Origin: Abelmoschus esculentus
Lineage: Eukaryota; Streptophyta; Magnoliopsida; Malvales; Malvaceae
NCBI GenBank assembly: GCA_035048815.1
Contig: JAUCBN010000005.1
Span: 13,976,517 to 14,040,516, forward strand
Reading direction: 5' to 3'
DNA: 64,000 bases
Shown: positions 21,015 through 33,071 of the stretch, one piece after another
Layout: the number at the start of each line of letters is the position of its first letter
Position numbering within the stretch: position 1 is the stretch's first letter
Translations under genes and position numbers: made by a program
The notes under the pieces: generated by a model
Told to the model about the DNA's origin: nothing
Database searches by the model: none
Seen by the model: only the letters and a program-made list of their open reading frames with translations

Positions 21015-22812
21015 GCACTCATTTCATTGTAAAAGAAACAACTTTTGGCATATATTAAACTTTGAGAATGTTCTCTTTTATAGATCTTTTTGAACTTTAT
21101 CGGCTTGTAAGATTGTTCTTGTGGCATTAATCCTTTTTCATTTTTTATATTATTGGTCTCTAGTTCATATAACTAGAGGGTCGCAATCCATTAGCCTTTC
21201 ACCCAAGTCACGGTTTAAAAACTCTTAAGGAACGGGTCTTCACTTTTTAGTGTTGGTTCCTCCTTTGTTTACACCACACCATCAATTACATTTCATCTTT
21301 TCATTTCCATCAACCATACATCCATATTTTCCATACTTCATCCTAAACACAACAATCAACTTATCATCATTCCATTGTCGTATCATCTTGTAATCTTAAC
21401 AATTACTTACTAGAATCACGATCGGGCAATCACATATAAATTCGGATATTCTGCAACCAGATTCATATCAGAAACCCAAGGTGCCAACTTCAGAATAGCT
21501 TCGAAATGCATGGAACACTCCTACAATACTTAAGGGGCTAAAGGATCACTACGTGTCAGCTCACAAATCTCATACAAGCTCAAATGAAGCATAATTCAAA
21601 ACAAGGATTTAGGAGATTCGAATCAGCTCCAAAAACACTCCTTACACTAGAAGAGAGTATAATGAAACTAATGGGTCAGTTCACTTTGCTAAAGGCAGCT
21701 CGGATTAGCTTATTTCAGCTTCAAACCTTAGCTAAGTCTTTCAACTAGATAGCTCAGTTCAATTCAGCTCACTCATAGCTCGATTAGCTTACCTCAGCTC
21801 CAACTATCACTCTCAACTCAACACCTGAAGGTCACCTACCCTTCACCAAGAATCAAGACCGACCATAATCCACATTGGGCGCCAAGATCATGGAGGTAAA
21901 GCAAGTGGGCGCCAAAACAAAGATATAGCACTCTTCATTGGGCAGATTCATGATGGTCCACTTGTTTGCCAATTTAGAGCAGGATACTTGTCGAGTTGGG
22001 TTTCAGTGTCTTCAACAAAGTTGTTCCTCTATCTCTTATCTCTCCAACAAATGTTGAATTACTTCAATCCAATATCGTCAGCTCGAGATATGACCGAATT
22101 ACTAAGGACTGTGCAGGCTGAACCGAAAAGTTACATCTCTTCTAATAGATTTGGAGGGAGACACCATTCAAATGAATGGTTTCCAGAGTAGTTAAATGTC
22201 ATTTCAACCAAACCCCTTAGAAAACTTTAAATAGGACTTGAATTTCATTTTGTAAACACACAATTCAGAATATATTTTATCCTTTGTGAGAATTTTCTCT
22301 CATTTAGTTCTTAAAATTTTATCGACTTTTTAAGTAATTTTGTACTTGGGGCGTCAACCCCTTTCTATCCATCTTGATACTTCTAGTTCTTTTAGTTTAA
22401 TATACTAAAAGGGTCAAAGTCTGTTTATCACCACCCCTTAAAGATCAATATAAGGTTCAGGATTATGTTTTCAATAACCTAGTTTCTTCCTTGAGTATCT
22501 TTAAGATACTATTTCCATTTCACCATATCATTATCCTTACATATCCTCTCATTCCATCATCATTCCCGATCCTTTTTCATCACCATAAAACGTCCTAAAC
22601 ATCCATCACCCTTGTCAACACCACATATCACCTCTCTTCCGCTTCCAAATCAGTCCCTAAACTATTCCTTTCATTCATTTCACCTATTCCTTTCATCCTT
22701 TATCCTTAATTCTTCATTTTTGCAGCGACTTCTTGCGAGAGACTTTCTTCCTTCCTAGGTCCTACAATCAAAGTTTGTCGTTCAGCACCATCAACAAGTT
22801 CGGCACATATCA

Positions 22813-23894
22813 ACACCTCTCTTTGAGCGTATATCACAATGAATGACCTCTCTCTTCGAGTGCATGTCATAATTAACGGTCCCTTTCTTATAGTGTATAC
22901 CGTGATGGACGACCCTCTCTTTAAGCATATGTCACGATGAATGACCCCTCTCTTCGAGTGCATGTCATAAAGAAAGGTTCCTTTCATAGAGTGTATAATG
23001 TGCTGGATGACCCCTCTCTTTGAACATATGTCGCTATGAATGATAACTCTCTTTGAGCATATGTCATAATGAACGGTCCCTCTCTTTGAGTGTATGCTGT
23101 GATGGACGACCCCTCTTTTAGCGATATTACGATGAATGATCCCTCTCTTCGAGCATGTCATAATGAACAGTCCCTCTCTTTTAGCGTATGTCGTGATAGA
23201 CGACCCCTCTCTTTGAGCGTATGTCGCAATGAATGACCCTTATCTTCGAGTGCAAGTCATAATGAACGGTCGCTCTCTTTGAGCGTATATTGTGATGGAT
23301 GACCCCTCTCTTTGAGCGTATGTCGCGATGAATGACCCCTCTCTTCGAGTGCATGTCATAATGAATGGTCCCTCTCTTAGAGCATATGCCATGATGGACA
23401 ACCCCTCTCTTTGAGCGTATGTCGCGATGAATGACTCCTCTCACTGAGCATATGTCATAATGAATGGTCCGTCTCTTGGAGCGTATATCTCGATGTCTAA
23501 CACCGCTCTTTGAGCATATATCAGGGTGAATGACCCATCTCTTCTAGCTTATATCATAGGGAACGATCCCTCTCTTTCAGCGTATACCGTGATGGATGCC
23601 ACCGCTCTTTGAGCGTATGTCGCGATAAAGGACCGCTCTCTTCTAGTGCATGTCATACTAAATGGTCCCTCTCTTTAAGCGTATACTGTGATGGATGATC
23701 CCTCTCTTTGAGCGTATGTCGCGATGAATGACCCCTCTCTTTGAGTGCCTATCATAATGAATGACCCCTCTCTTTGAGTGCCTGTCATAATAAATGACCC
23801 CTTTCTTAGAGCATATGTCATGATGGACAACCCCTCTCTTTGAGCGTATGTCGCGGTGAATCACTCCTCTCACTGAGCATATGTCATAATGAAC
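22813..23894. repeat. Satellite S2 block
   Basis: About eleven trimers between LTR-B and a LINE remnant. The middle (23480-23660) is more diverged, with shortened units, while 23160-23460 is close to consensus. It ends at AATGAAC, where LINE sequence begins. Confidence 0.9.
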
Positions 23895-25913
23895 CATCAT
23901 CAACAACAAGATTAATTCCCTCCAAAATGACAAGTGCTTCGGTTGAAGCTAGATCTAGAAAGAAGGCGAGGGGCATAGAGCGTCCACTAAAGACGGAGCC
24001 TGAAGAATCCCAAGCAATGACACCTGCAGCATCTCCCTTCAAAATTGGTTAAAAGGCGCCATCCGTATTAACCTTAACAAAACCGCGGTCCGGTTTTGTC
24101 CATTTAGCCAGAGCAAAGGTGGGCTCAGCTAGTCAAGATCTTAGATGGAGAGCATCATTGGCTGATGTATAATAGTCGAAGAGTTTTCGTGCGTTAGATA
24201 GAGTTAACCATGGTGGAATGAGATGATTATTATGCACAAAGTCATTACGACGATTCCATAAGTTCCACAGAATTGTTATTAGGAAGGAGAATTGGTGCAA
24301 TGAGAGAAAACCAGCTATTTTAGAAAACCACTGGTGGGAGGAAATTGAAGTATTAGAGAAAATATGTCCTGGGAACCCTGCCAAACGGAGAACTTCCATG
24401 GCACTAGGACAATCCCTTAAAGCATGAAGGGTAGTTTCAATATTCGTATTACAAATTGGGCAAATCCTAGTACCGAGATTTGCTTAGAGGATTTTGTGGC
24501 TAGACGGTAGGGCATCATGGCTTAGCTGCCATCCAAAGGAACGAACCTTAGGCAAGGTAGGTAGCTTAGAAAGAATTTTCCATAGCCTAGAGGGTCTATT
24601 AACCGGCCCTAGTTGTAGTTAGAGAAATTGATAACCAGAACGCACAGTATAAATGCCAGAGTCGTGATGACCCCAAAGGGTAGTATCTTTCGTATCATTA
24701 ATAATTAGTACATTAAGGATTTTGTTAGCATCTTTGTGAGAGAAATAATCTCTCACCTTGGATTCATCCCATCGGGGTAGATTAGACAACATAAAAAATC
24801 CCGCTCGAAGAGGGACTTCCTCATTCACTTCATAATCGCCATAAAGGTGTAAAGGCTTAAATCCTCCCCAATTGTCAAAGTGGATCTGTATCTGACTTGA
24901 CATACCTGGTCGTTTAAAGAATCCATTTCCAAGTTTAAAGATAGCTATACTAAGACCTTTCCAAGCAAAGGAAGATTTTCAAGTGGAATCGGATTCGAGC
25001 ACAGAACCTGATGGATAATATTTGCACTTGTAGACCTGACTAGGAAGAATATCAGGCTCAAAAATTATTCTCCAAATTGTTTACCAAGTAACGCAATGTT
25101 AAAATGGCAAAGATCGCAAAATCCAATACCTCTGGCTGCTTTTGGTAGACAGATAGTGTCCCACTGAAGCATATGCCATCCACGTTTATCGGATTTTCCC
25201 GATGACCAGTAATGGCGTATCGAAGTAGTCATATCATCGATAATGTTTTGGGGTAGAAAGTAACAAGACATAACATTTTGTGGCATTGATTGTACGACAA
25301 ATTTGATTAAAATTTCTCTACCACTAAAGGAGAGCAAGTGCTTATACCATTTGCTAAGACAAGCTTTCATTTTGTCTCTAGTAAAACCCAAAGTTGCTGT
25401 CTTATTCTTCCCAACGAGGAGTGGAACCCCCAAATAAATACCAGGGTCATCGACCTCTCTTACATTAAGGATGTTATTGATTTCTTATCGAAGGGATGTA
25501 GATGTTTAGCATGAGAAATATATAGTTGATTTTTCAAAATTTACCGCCTGACCAAACGAAATGGCATAAGTATGCAAAGCGTCCTTGAGGTGTTGAGCTT
25601 CTGTAGTTGTATTTTTAATGAACACCACACAATCATTAGCAACGAGGAGGTTATTTATACAGGGGTCGTTCCTGCTAGCACAAAGTCCAGGGAGATTGCC
25701 AATAACTTTCTCAGCAGTGAGCAATGCTGAAAGACCTTGAGTACACAAAAGAAACAAGAAAGGTGAAAGGGGATCTCCTTATCGAAGCCCTCTTTGAGGT
25801 TTAAAAGGTCATGAAAGAGAATCATTGACACATACTTGAAAAGACATAGAAGAGACACAATTCATAATAAGGGAAACCCATTTGTCATTAAAACCTAGAT
25901 GGAGCATAATAAG
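23895..25913 (-). pseudogene. LINE (plant L1 type) ORF2 remnant: reverse transcriptase C-terminal half, zinc-binding domain, RNase H
   Basis: On the minus strand, the remnant enters within reverse transcriptase (MLHLGFNDKWVSLIMN, then PFKPQRGLR and GDPLSPFLFLLCTQGLSALL, about 25730-25910). The catalytic YADD-type box is degraded to VANDCVVFIK (about 25630). It then passes through a thumb/connection region (GVPLLVGKNK ... LSFSGREILIKF, 25065-25433), the tryptophan-rich zf-RVT region (SGIYTVRSGYQF, 24619-24903) and a C-x2-C...H...C finger (CPICNTNIETTLHALRDC, near 24400-24470). It ends in a plant RNase H domain with KPDRGFVKVNTDGAF and STEALVILEGI (23895-24120). It is cut before the last RNase H residues, and both ends stop inside S2. 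There are many stops and frameshifts. Reverse transcription and RNA removal would have been its roles. Confidence 0.85.
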
Positions 25914-27131
25914 GGAATGACCCCACTCTTCAACTGCATATCATAATGAACAATCCCTCTCTTTGAGCGTATACCATGATCGATGACACCTCTTTTTGAG
26001 TGTATGTCGCGATAAATGACCACCCTCTTCGAATGCATGTCATAGTCAATGGACCCTTTCTTAGAGCATATACATGATGGAAAACCTATCTCTTTGAGCG
26101 TATGTCACGTTGAATGACTCCTCTCTTCGAGCATATGTCATAAATGAATGGTCACTCTCCTCGAGCGTATGTCGTGATGGACGACCATACTCTTTGAGAG
26201 TATGTCACGATGAATAACCCCTCTGTTTGAGTGCCTATCATGGTGAACGGTCCCTCTCTTTGAGCGTATACCGTGATGGACGACCCCTCTCTTTGAGCGT
26301 ATGTCGTGATGAATAACCCATCTCTTTGAGTGCATGTCATAATGAATGGTCCTTGTCTTTGAGCATATACCGTGATCAATGACCCATCTTTAGCGTATGT
26401 TGTGATGAATGACGCCTCTCTTCATGTGAATGTCATAATGAATGATCCCTTTCTTAGAGCGTGTACCATGATGGATGACCCCTCTCTTTGAGTGTATGTC
26501 GCAATGAATGACCCCTCTCTTTGAGTGTATGTCATAAAGAACAGTCCCTCTCTTTGAGCGTATACGGTGATGGACGACCCCTCTCTTTGAGCGTTTGTCG
26601 CGATGAATGACCCCTCTCTTCCAGTGCATGTCATGTGAACGGTCCCTCTCTTTGAGCGTTTACCGTGATGGATGACCTCTCTCTTTGAGCGTATATCGCG
26701 ATGAATGACCCCTCTCTTTGAGTGTATGTCGCAATGAATGACCCCTCTCTTTGAGTGTATGTCATAATGAACGGTCCCTCTCTTTGAGCGTATACGGTGA
26801 TGGACGACCCCTCTCTTTGAGCGTTTGTCGCGATGAATGACCCCTCTCTTCCAGTGCATGTCATGTGAACGGTCCCTCTCTTTGAGCGTTTATCGTGATG
26901 GATGACCTCTCTCTTTGAGCGTATGTCGCGATGAATGACCCCTCTCTTCGAGTGCATGTCATAATGAATGGTCCCTTAGAGCGTATACCGTGATGGACCA
27001 CCCCTTTCTTTGAGCCTATGTCGCGATGAATGACCCCTCTCTTCGAGTGCATGTCATAATGAACGGTCCCTCTCTTTGAGCGTATACTTTGAGGGACGAA
27101 CCCTCTCTTTGAGCGTATGTCGCGATGAATA
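25914..27131. repeat. Satellite S2 block with a 230-bp tandem duplication
   Basis: About twelve trimers. The segment starting at 26487 repeats at 26717 (period 230 bp, seven 33-bp units minus one base) with only a few differences, so it is a recent duplication. The block matches 54390-56072 variant by variant, including the rare TAGTCAA(C/T)GGACCC, TGATGGAAAACC and GGTCCCTTAGAGCG forms, and ends at the same LTR-A breakpoint. It is therefore part of a segmental duplication. Confidence 0.9.
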
Positions 27132-27987
27132 CGAGATAATGAAGGCTAAGGAATACGGGAATAAGTTTGAAGAAGGCCTCAAGACTCAAATTTGCTCGTA
27201 TCCAATCCCAAAATAGCGAACAAGTTGTCTTTACTCTCCCTTAAATGGTGATAATGATGGCTATCATTGCATGTCTTCTCTTTCTTACTTGCTGAAACTG
27301 ACAACCTTAAAATGATGTAAAGACTCTCTTGAAAGCCTTAAAACCATTGTTGGATATAACAACATTCAAGTGGTGTAATTGCTCCATTGAATTGCATTGT
27401 AACAAAAATCAGCCTTGATGGGTCTTCAAAGGACTTTAATTGATGTAAATGCCTTGTCATTCCTGAGAATATGATAAACCATTTGCTCCAAAAGAATACC
27501 TAGCTAAAATATATAAGCAACCATTAGTTAACAACTTATTCAATAAAAATAAAAGTGAATGCATGAAACAGATTTAATGAGCTAGATTAATTAATGAAAC
27601 TAGTTACATTGAATAATCTAGTTTAATTAATTAACTCACACACTAAATTAACTTATAAAAACATAAGAAAATTAATATGCCTTAAGTGAACTATCATGCA
27701 TTAATTAAACTAATGAACTTAATTGAACTAACATGTTTAAATGAACATCAAGCATTATTTATTCTTGCACACATGCTGAAATTAAATTTAAAAACTTAAG
27801 AAAGAACTCATGCAAACTCATGCACAAGTAGGAGGTTGTATTGTTCCAATAAAGCTGGTGTTGCATTCTCTATTTCTAGCCTTGGATAAATAGATTTCCC
27901 ATGGCCTCTTTGAATTTCTGGGTTTTAGCACGAGTCATAGGTCCAATAGGAAATTCTTCTGATTCATTGTTGGTTGTGATCATATCA
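27132..27987 (-). mobile_element. LTR-A fragment with polyprotein tail
   Basis: The right end is the true LTR start (minus-strand TGATATGATCACAACC at 27987). The left end is truncated at the same point as the copy at 56073 (GATGAATACG followed by GATAATGAA). The encoded tail (about 27800-27987) reads FPIGPMTRAKTQKFKEAMG but has a stop in place of the tryptophan codon in GWK. It lacks the promoter half of the LTR. Confidence 0.85.
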
Positions 27988-30472
27988 TTGAGCGTATACC
28001 GTGATCGATGACCCCTCTCTTTGAGCATACCTTGCGATGAATGACCCCTCTCTTCGAGTTCATGTCATAATATACGGTCCCTTTCTTAGAGCGTTTGGCG
28101 TGATGAACGACCCCTCTCGTTGAGCATAAGTCGCGATGAATGACCCCTATCTTTGAGTGCATGTCTTGGTGAATGGTCCCTCTCTTTGAGCGTATACCGT
28201 GATAGACAACTCCTGTCTTTGAGCGTATGTCGCAATGAATGACCCCTCTCTTCGAGTGCATGTCATAACAAATAGTCCCTTTCTTAGAGCGTACACCGTG
28301 ATGGATGACCATTCTCTTTGAGTGTATATCGCGATGAATAAGCCCTCTCTTCGAGTGTTTCATAATGAACAGTCCCCTTCTTAGAGCTTATACCATGATG
28401 GAAGACCCCTCTCTTTGAGCGTATGTCGCAGTGAATGACCCCTCTCTTCGAGCGCATGTCATAATGAACGGTCCATCACTTTGTGCGTATGCCATGATAG
28501 ACGACCCTATCTTTGAGCGTATGTCACGATGAATGACCCCTCTCTTCGACTGCATGTCATAATGAACGGTCCCTTTCTCAGAGCGTATATCGTGACGGAA
28601 TGACCCCTCTCTTCGAGTTCATGTCATAATGACCCCTCTATTTAAGCGTATGTTGCGGTGAATGACCCCTCTCTTCGAGCGTATGCCATAATGATTTGAG
28701 CGTATGCCATGATGGATGACCCCTCTCTTCGAGCGTATGCCATAATGATTTGAGCGTATGCCATGATGGATGACCCCTCTCTTTGAGCGTATGTCGCGAT
28801 GAATGACCCCTATCTTCGGTGCGTGTCATAATGAACGGGAGCGTATACTATGATGGACGATCCCTCTCTTTGAGTGTATGTCGCAATGAATGACCCCTCT
28901 TCGAGTGCATGTCTTAATGAGCGGTCCCTCTTTGAGCATATACCGTGATGGACATCGCCGCTCTTTGAGCGTATATGGCGATAAAAGACCCCTCTCTTCG
29001 AGTGTATGTCATAATGAACGGTGCCTCTCTTTGAGCGTATACCGTGATCGATGACCACTCTCTTTGAGCATATGTTGCGATCAATGACCCTTCTCTTCGA
29101 CTGCATGTTATGGTGAATGGTACCTCTCTTTGATAGTATGTCACGATGAATGACCCCTCTCTTCGAGTGCGTGTCTTAATGAACGGTCCCTTAAGGTGTA
29201 TTCCCAGATGGATGACCCTTATCTTTGAGCGTATGTCACGATGAAATACCCCACTCTTTGAGTGCATGTCATAATGAACTGTCCCTTTCTTAGAGCGTAT
29301 ACCGTGATGGACGATCCCTCTTTGAACGTATGTCACGATGAATGACCCCTTTCTTTGAGTGCATGTCATTATGAACGGTCCTTTTCTTAGAGCGTATACC
29401 GTGATGGACGACCCTTCTCTTTGAGCGTATGTATCTATGAATGACCCCTCTCTTTGAGTGAATGCCATGGTGAATGGTCCTTCTCGTTGAGTGTACGTCG
29501 TGATGGACAACACCTCTCCTTTAACGTATGTCGGGATGAATGACCCCTTTGTTCGAGTGCATGACATAATTAATGGTCCCTTTCTTAGAGAGTATTCCGT
29601 GATAGAAGACCTCTCTTTGAGCGTATGTCGCGATGAATAACCCCTCTGTTCTAGTGCATGTCATAATAATGGTTCCTTTCTTAGAGCGTATACCGTGATG
29701 AACGACCTCTCTCATTGAGCGTATATCGCGATGAATGACCCCTCTCTTCGAGTGCATGTCATGGTATACGGTCTCTCTCTTTCAGCGTATGTCCTGGTGG
29801 ACGACTCTTGTCTTTGAGCGTTTGTCGCAAAGAATGACCCCTATCTTCGAGTGCGTGTCATAATGAAAAGTCGATCTCTTTGAGCGTATGTCGCGATGAA
29901 TAACCCCTCTTCGAGTGCATGTCTTAATGAACGATCCCTTTCTTAGAGTGTATACCGTGATGGACGACCCTTTTCTTTGAGCGTATGTCGCGATGAATGA
30001 ACTCTCTCTTCAAGCGTACATCATAATGAACAATCCCTCTCTTTGAGCGTATACCGTGATGGATGACCCCTCTCTTTGAGTGTATGTTGCGATTAAAGAC
30101 CCCTCTCTTCGAGTGCATCTCCTGCTGAATGGTCCCTTTCTAAGAACGTATACCACGACGGACGACCCCTCTCTTTGAGCGTATGTCGCGGTGAATTATC
30201 CCTCTCATCGAGAGTATGTCTTCATGAACGGTCCCTCTCTTTGAGCATATATCGTGATGGGCGACCCCTCTCTTTGAGCTTATGTCGCGATGAATGACGC
30301 CTATCTTCGTGTGCATTTCATGGTGAACGGTCCCTCTCTTTGAGCGTATAACCTGATAGATGACTCCACTCCTTGAGCATATGTCGCGATGAATGACCCC
30401 TCTCTTCGAGTGCTTGTCATAATTAACGGTACCTTTCTTAGAGCATATACTGTGATGGACGACCCTTCTCTT
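27988..30472. repeat. Satellite S2 block
   Basis: About 25 trimers. The left part (28000-28600) repeats the variant series seen at 8300-8783 and 56440-57130. A local 60-bp duplication lies at 28666-28785, where one subunit is shortened so that TAATGATTTGAGCG appears twice. Reverse-strand open frames reach 217 codons (28914-29567). Confidence 0.9.
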
Positions 30473-30697
30473 ATCTTTCCAATGCATGTTGAATCGCATC
30501 AATCAGATATCAGAAGATCGAGATATGACAAAATTACTGAAGACTGTGCAGGCTAAAATTTTAAACCGAAAAGTTTCAACAACTCTTTGAAGGAGACACC
30601 ATTCAACCGAACGGTTAAGGAGGGAGACACCACCAATTGAACAGACACCAAGGCCACTATTCAGCCACCTTTTCAAAGGGAAATGTCCCTTGGCCAC
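30473..30697 (+). mobile_element. Inverted LTR-C fragment
   Basis: This 225-bp piece is LTR-C sequence in plus orientation (GATCGAGATATGACAAAATT to TCCCTTGGCCAC). It is the inverse of about 31340-31560 in the adjacent minus-strand LTR-C copy. It carries the shared LTR core. It abuts the true end of the next LTR-C at 30698, forming a fold-back arrangement. Confidence 0.8.
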
Positions 30698-32372
30698 TGA
30701 TATGCTCCAACTCTCCAAAGATGCTTGTAAAGAGAAGCTTTGATTGCCCGGACTATAGAATGCAAGAAAGCCTTGTATCATGCTTGTTTCGTGAACAAAA
30801 GAATGTTAAAGAATGCTGGAAATAAGCTAAGGATGATTTAAGAAGAGGTCATGGTGTGAGGTATTGTTTAGATGAAAAGGAAGTTGTCCTGGTGAAGGGA
30901 ATGCGTGGGGGATGTTGATGGTCGATTAAGGAAGAAAATGGAGGTGTTTAAGTGAAGTAAATGACATGGAAGGATATGTTAAGGGATGGTGAAGAATGGT
31001 GGACGAAAATGGAATGTGGGTGGTGATTATTTGACGATGGAATGATAGTATTCAAAGGGGAAAAGGTTGAACTTACGTTATAGGAACATAAACCCAATCT
31101 AGTTGCAACTCTGAGGGTGGTAGATACACTTAGACCTCTTGGAAATGTAATTCCAGAAATCTAAAGTATAAAGGATGGAAGGTGACGCCACAAATCAAAG
31201 AGATGATTTGATAAGTCGATAAAGTTCTTAAAAGAATAAGAATGAGAGATTAACTCACAAAATAAATAATCTGATTCAAAGTTGTGTGTTCAAATGCTAA
31301 AATGGCTACATATTTATAGGAAATGAAAAGGTGTGGCCAAGGGATATTCCCCTTTGAAAAGGTGGATGAATAATGGCCTTGGTGTTTGTTCAATTGGTGG
31401 TGTCTCCCTCCTTAACCGTTCGGGTTGAATGGTGTCTCCTTCCAAGAATTGTTGTAATTTTCAGTTCAAAATTCCACCCTGCACAGTCTTCAGTAAATTG
31501 GACATATCTCAAGTTCTCGATATCAGATTGATGCAATTCGACATGCGTCGAAAAGATAAGAGATAGGGGAACAACTTTAATGAAGACACCGAAACCCAAT
31601 TCTACTTGTATCTTGCTCGAAATTGGCAAACAAGTGGACCATCATGAATCTGCCCAATGAAGAGTGTTATCTCTTTGTTTTGGCGCCCAAATATGTTTCC
31701 CTCCATGGTTGGTCGATTGTGTCTCTTGGGGAGGAACATGTCCTTCCATGGTTGAGCTGAAAGTTGTAGGGTGAGCTAAGATGAGCTGGATGAACTAAGG
31801 TTGAGCTGAGCTAGCTAGCTGAAAGTTCACCATCTAGCTGAACGGCTAACCCCTTAGCTGAGTGAATTGATCCTTAGGGCCATAATACTCTCCTTAATCC
31901 ATGAGTGTATAGGAGCTGATCCGAATCCCAAATGAAGGGAAATTCTCCATTTGTCGTTTTGAGCTCGTTTTGAATTCGTGAGCTAGAACGAAGCTATCTT
32001 CCACTTCATTGCGCTGCCTAGGAGTTGTTTAGTACATTTAGGTGTTGATCAGAAGCTGGTAAGTGCCTCAAACAATGATTCTTTGTTTTGAACTCAAATG
32101 GTGCATTTGAGCTAAAAAATAGATGGCCAATAGTCCCCTAAGCTGTGTTTAACATAACCTGCAAAGAAACAACTTAAACTAATAAGTATGATGTTACTAA
32201 ACATGTGTTGAATATTACTTATGCATAATATAAGCTAAATAAAGATGTGGTTCAATACTAATTACTAAGTTATCAATAGTAATATAAGGAAATAAGCATT
32301 ATAGGTATATAATATGAGATAGAAAGTGAGTGTAGCACATGAATTGAGTAAATAAAGAGGATTAAGTTGAAC
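30698..32372 (-). mobile_element. LTR-C copy, nearly complete
   Basis: It has the authentic LTR end (TGATATGCTCCAACTC on the plus strand at 30698) and is collinear with 8784-10499 up to GAGGATTAAGT. There the final ~90 bases, including the LTR start and polypurine tract, are replaced by S2. A TATA-like box lies at 31309-31320 (minus strand). No internal region remains. Confidence 0.85.
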
Positions 32373-33071
32373 CACTGTCTTCGAGTGCATGTCATAGTCA
32401 ACTGTCCCTCTCTTTGAGCGTATACTGTGATGGACGACCCTACTCCTTGAGCGTATGTTGCGATGAATGACCCCTCTCTTCGAGTGCATGTCAAAATGAA
32501 TGATCCCTTTCTTAGAGCGTATACCATGGTGGACGACCCCTCTCTTTGAGCGTATGTCATGATGAATGACACCTCTCTTCGAGTGCATGTCATAATAAAC
32601 GTTTCCTCTATTTGAGCGTATACCATGATCGATGACCCCTCTCTTTGAGCATAAGTTCAATGAAGGACCCCTCCCTAAGAGTGCATGTCATGGTGAACGG
32701 TCCCTCTCTTTGAGCGTATGTCACGATGAAAGACCCCTCTCTTCGAGTGCATGTCATAATGAATGGTCCCTCTCATTGAGCGTATGTCACGGTGAATGAC
32801 CCCTCTCGTTAAGTGTATGTCATAATGAACGGTTTCTCTCTTTGAGAGTATGCCGTGATGGACGACCCTTCTCTTTGAGCGCATGTCGCGATGAATGAAC
32901 CCTCTCTTTGATTGCATGTCATGGTGAATGGTCTCTCTCTTTGAGCGTATACCGTGATGGACAACATCTCTCTTTGTGCATATGTCGCGATGAATGACCC
33001 CTCTCTTCGAGTGCATGTTTATAATAAACCATCACTTTCTTAGACCGTATACCGTGATGGACGACCATTCT
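32373..33071. repeat. Satellite S2 block
   Basis: About seven trimers between LTR-C and LTR-B. The first trimers are in phase with the array. Reverse-strand open frames (32265-32660, 32675-33016) extend from S2 into the LTR-C end and are not genes. Confidence 0.9.

Larger units (their letters stand above)
19674..21470 (+). mobile_element. Solo LTR-A with 5-bp target duplication
   Basis: This 1797-bp LTR starts TGATACGATCACAACC and ends GGCAACCAGATTCATATCA-like sequence (ATTCATATCA) at 21470. It is flanked by GAAAC on both sides (19669-19673 and 21471-21475), a perfect 5-bp duplication. It matches the 1800-bp 3' LTR of the CRM-like element at 34396-36195 along its length. No internal sequence remains, so it arose by LTR-LTR recombination after insertion into LTR-B. 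A TATA-like box CTATAAATAGG lies near 21005. Confidence 0.92.
19340..22812 (+). mobile_element. LTR-B copy (split by a solo LTR-A)
   Basis: LTR-B occupies 19340-19673 and 21471-22812. It is collinear with 33072-34395 (opposite orientation) and 49976-51380. Its right end reads GGCACATATCA at 22812, the CA end expected of an LTR. The left start is not clear: S2 identity stops at about 19339, but no TG start could be fixed before about 19490, where similarity to the other copies begins. It contains the shared core (about 22040-22130) and GAGCTGA-type short repeats (21700-21800). Without the nested LTR-A it would be about 1.67 kb. No internal polyprotein accompanies it, so it is a solo or truncated LTR. 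Confidence 0.75.
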
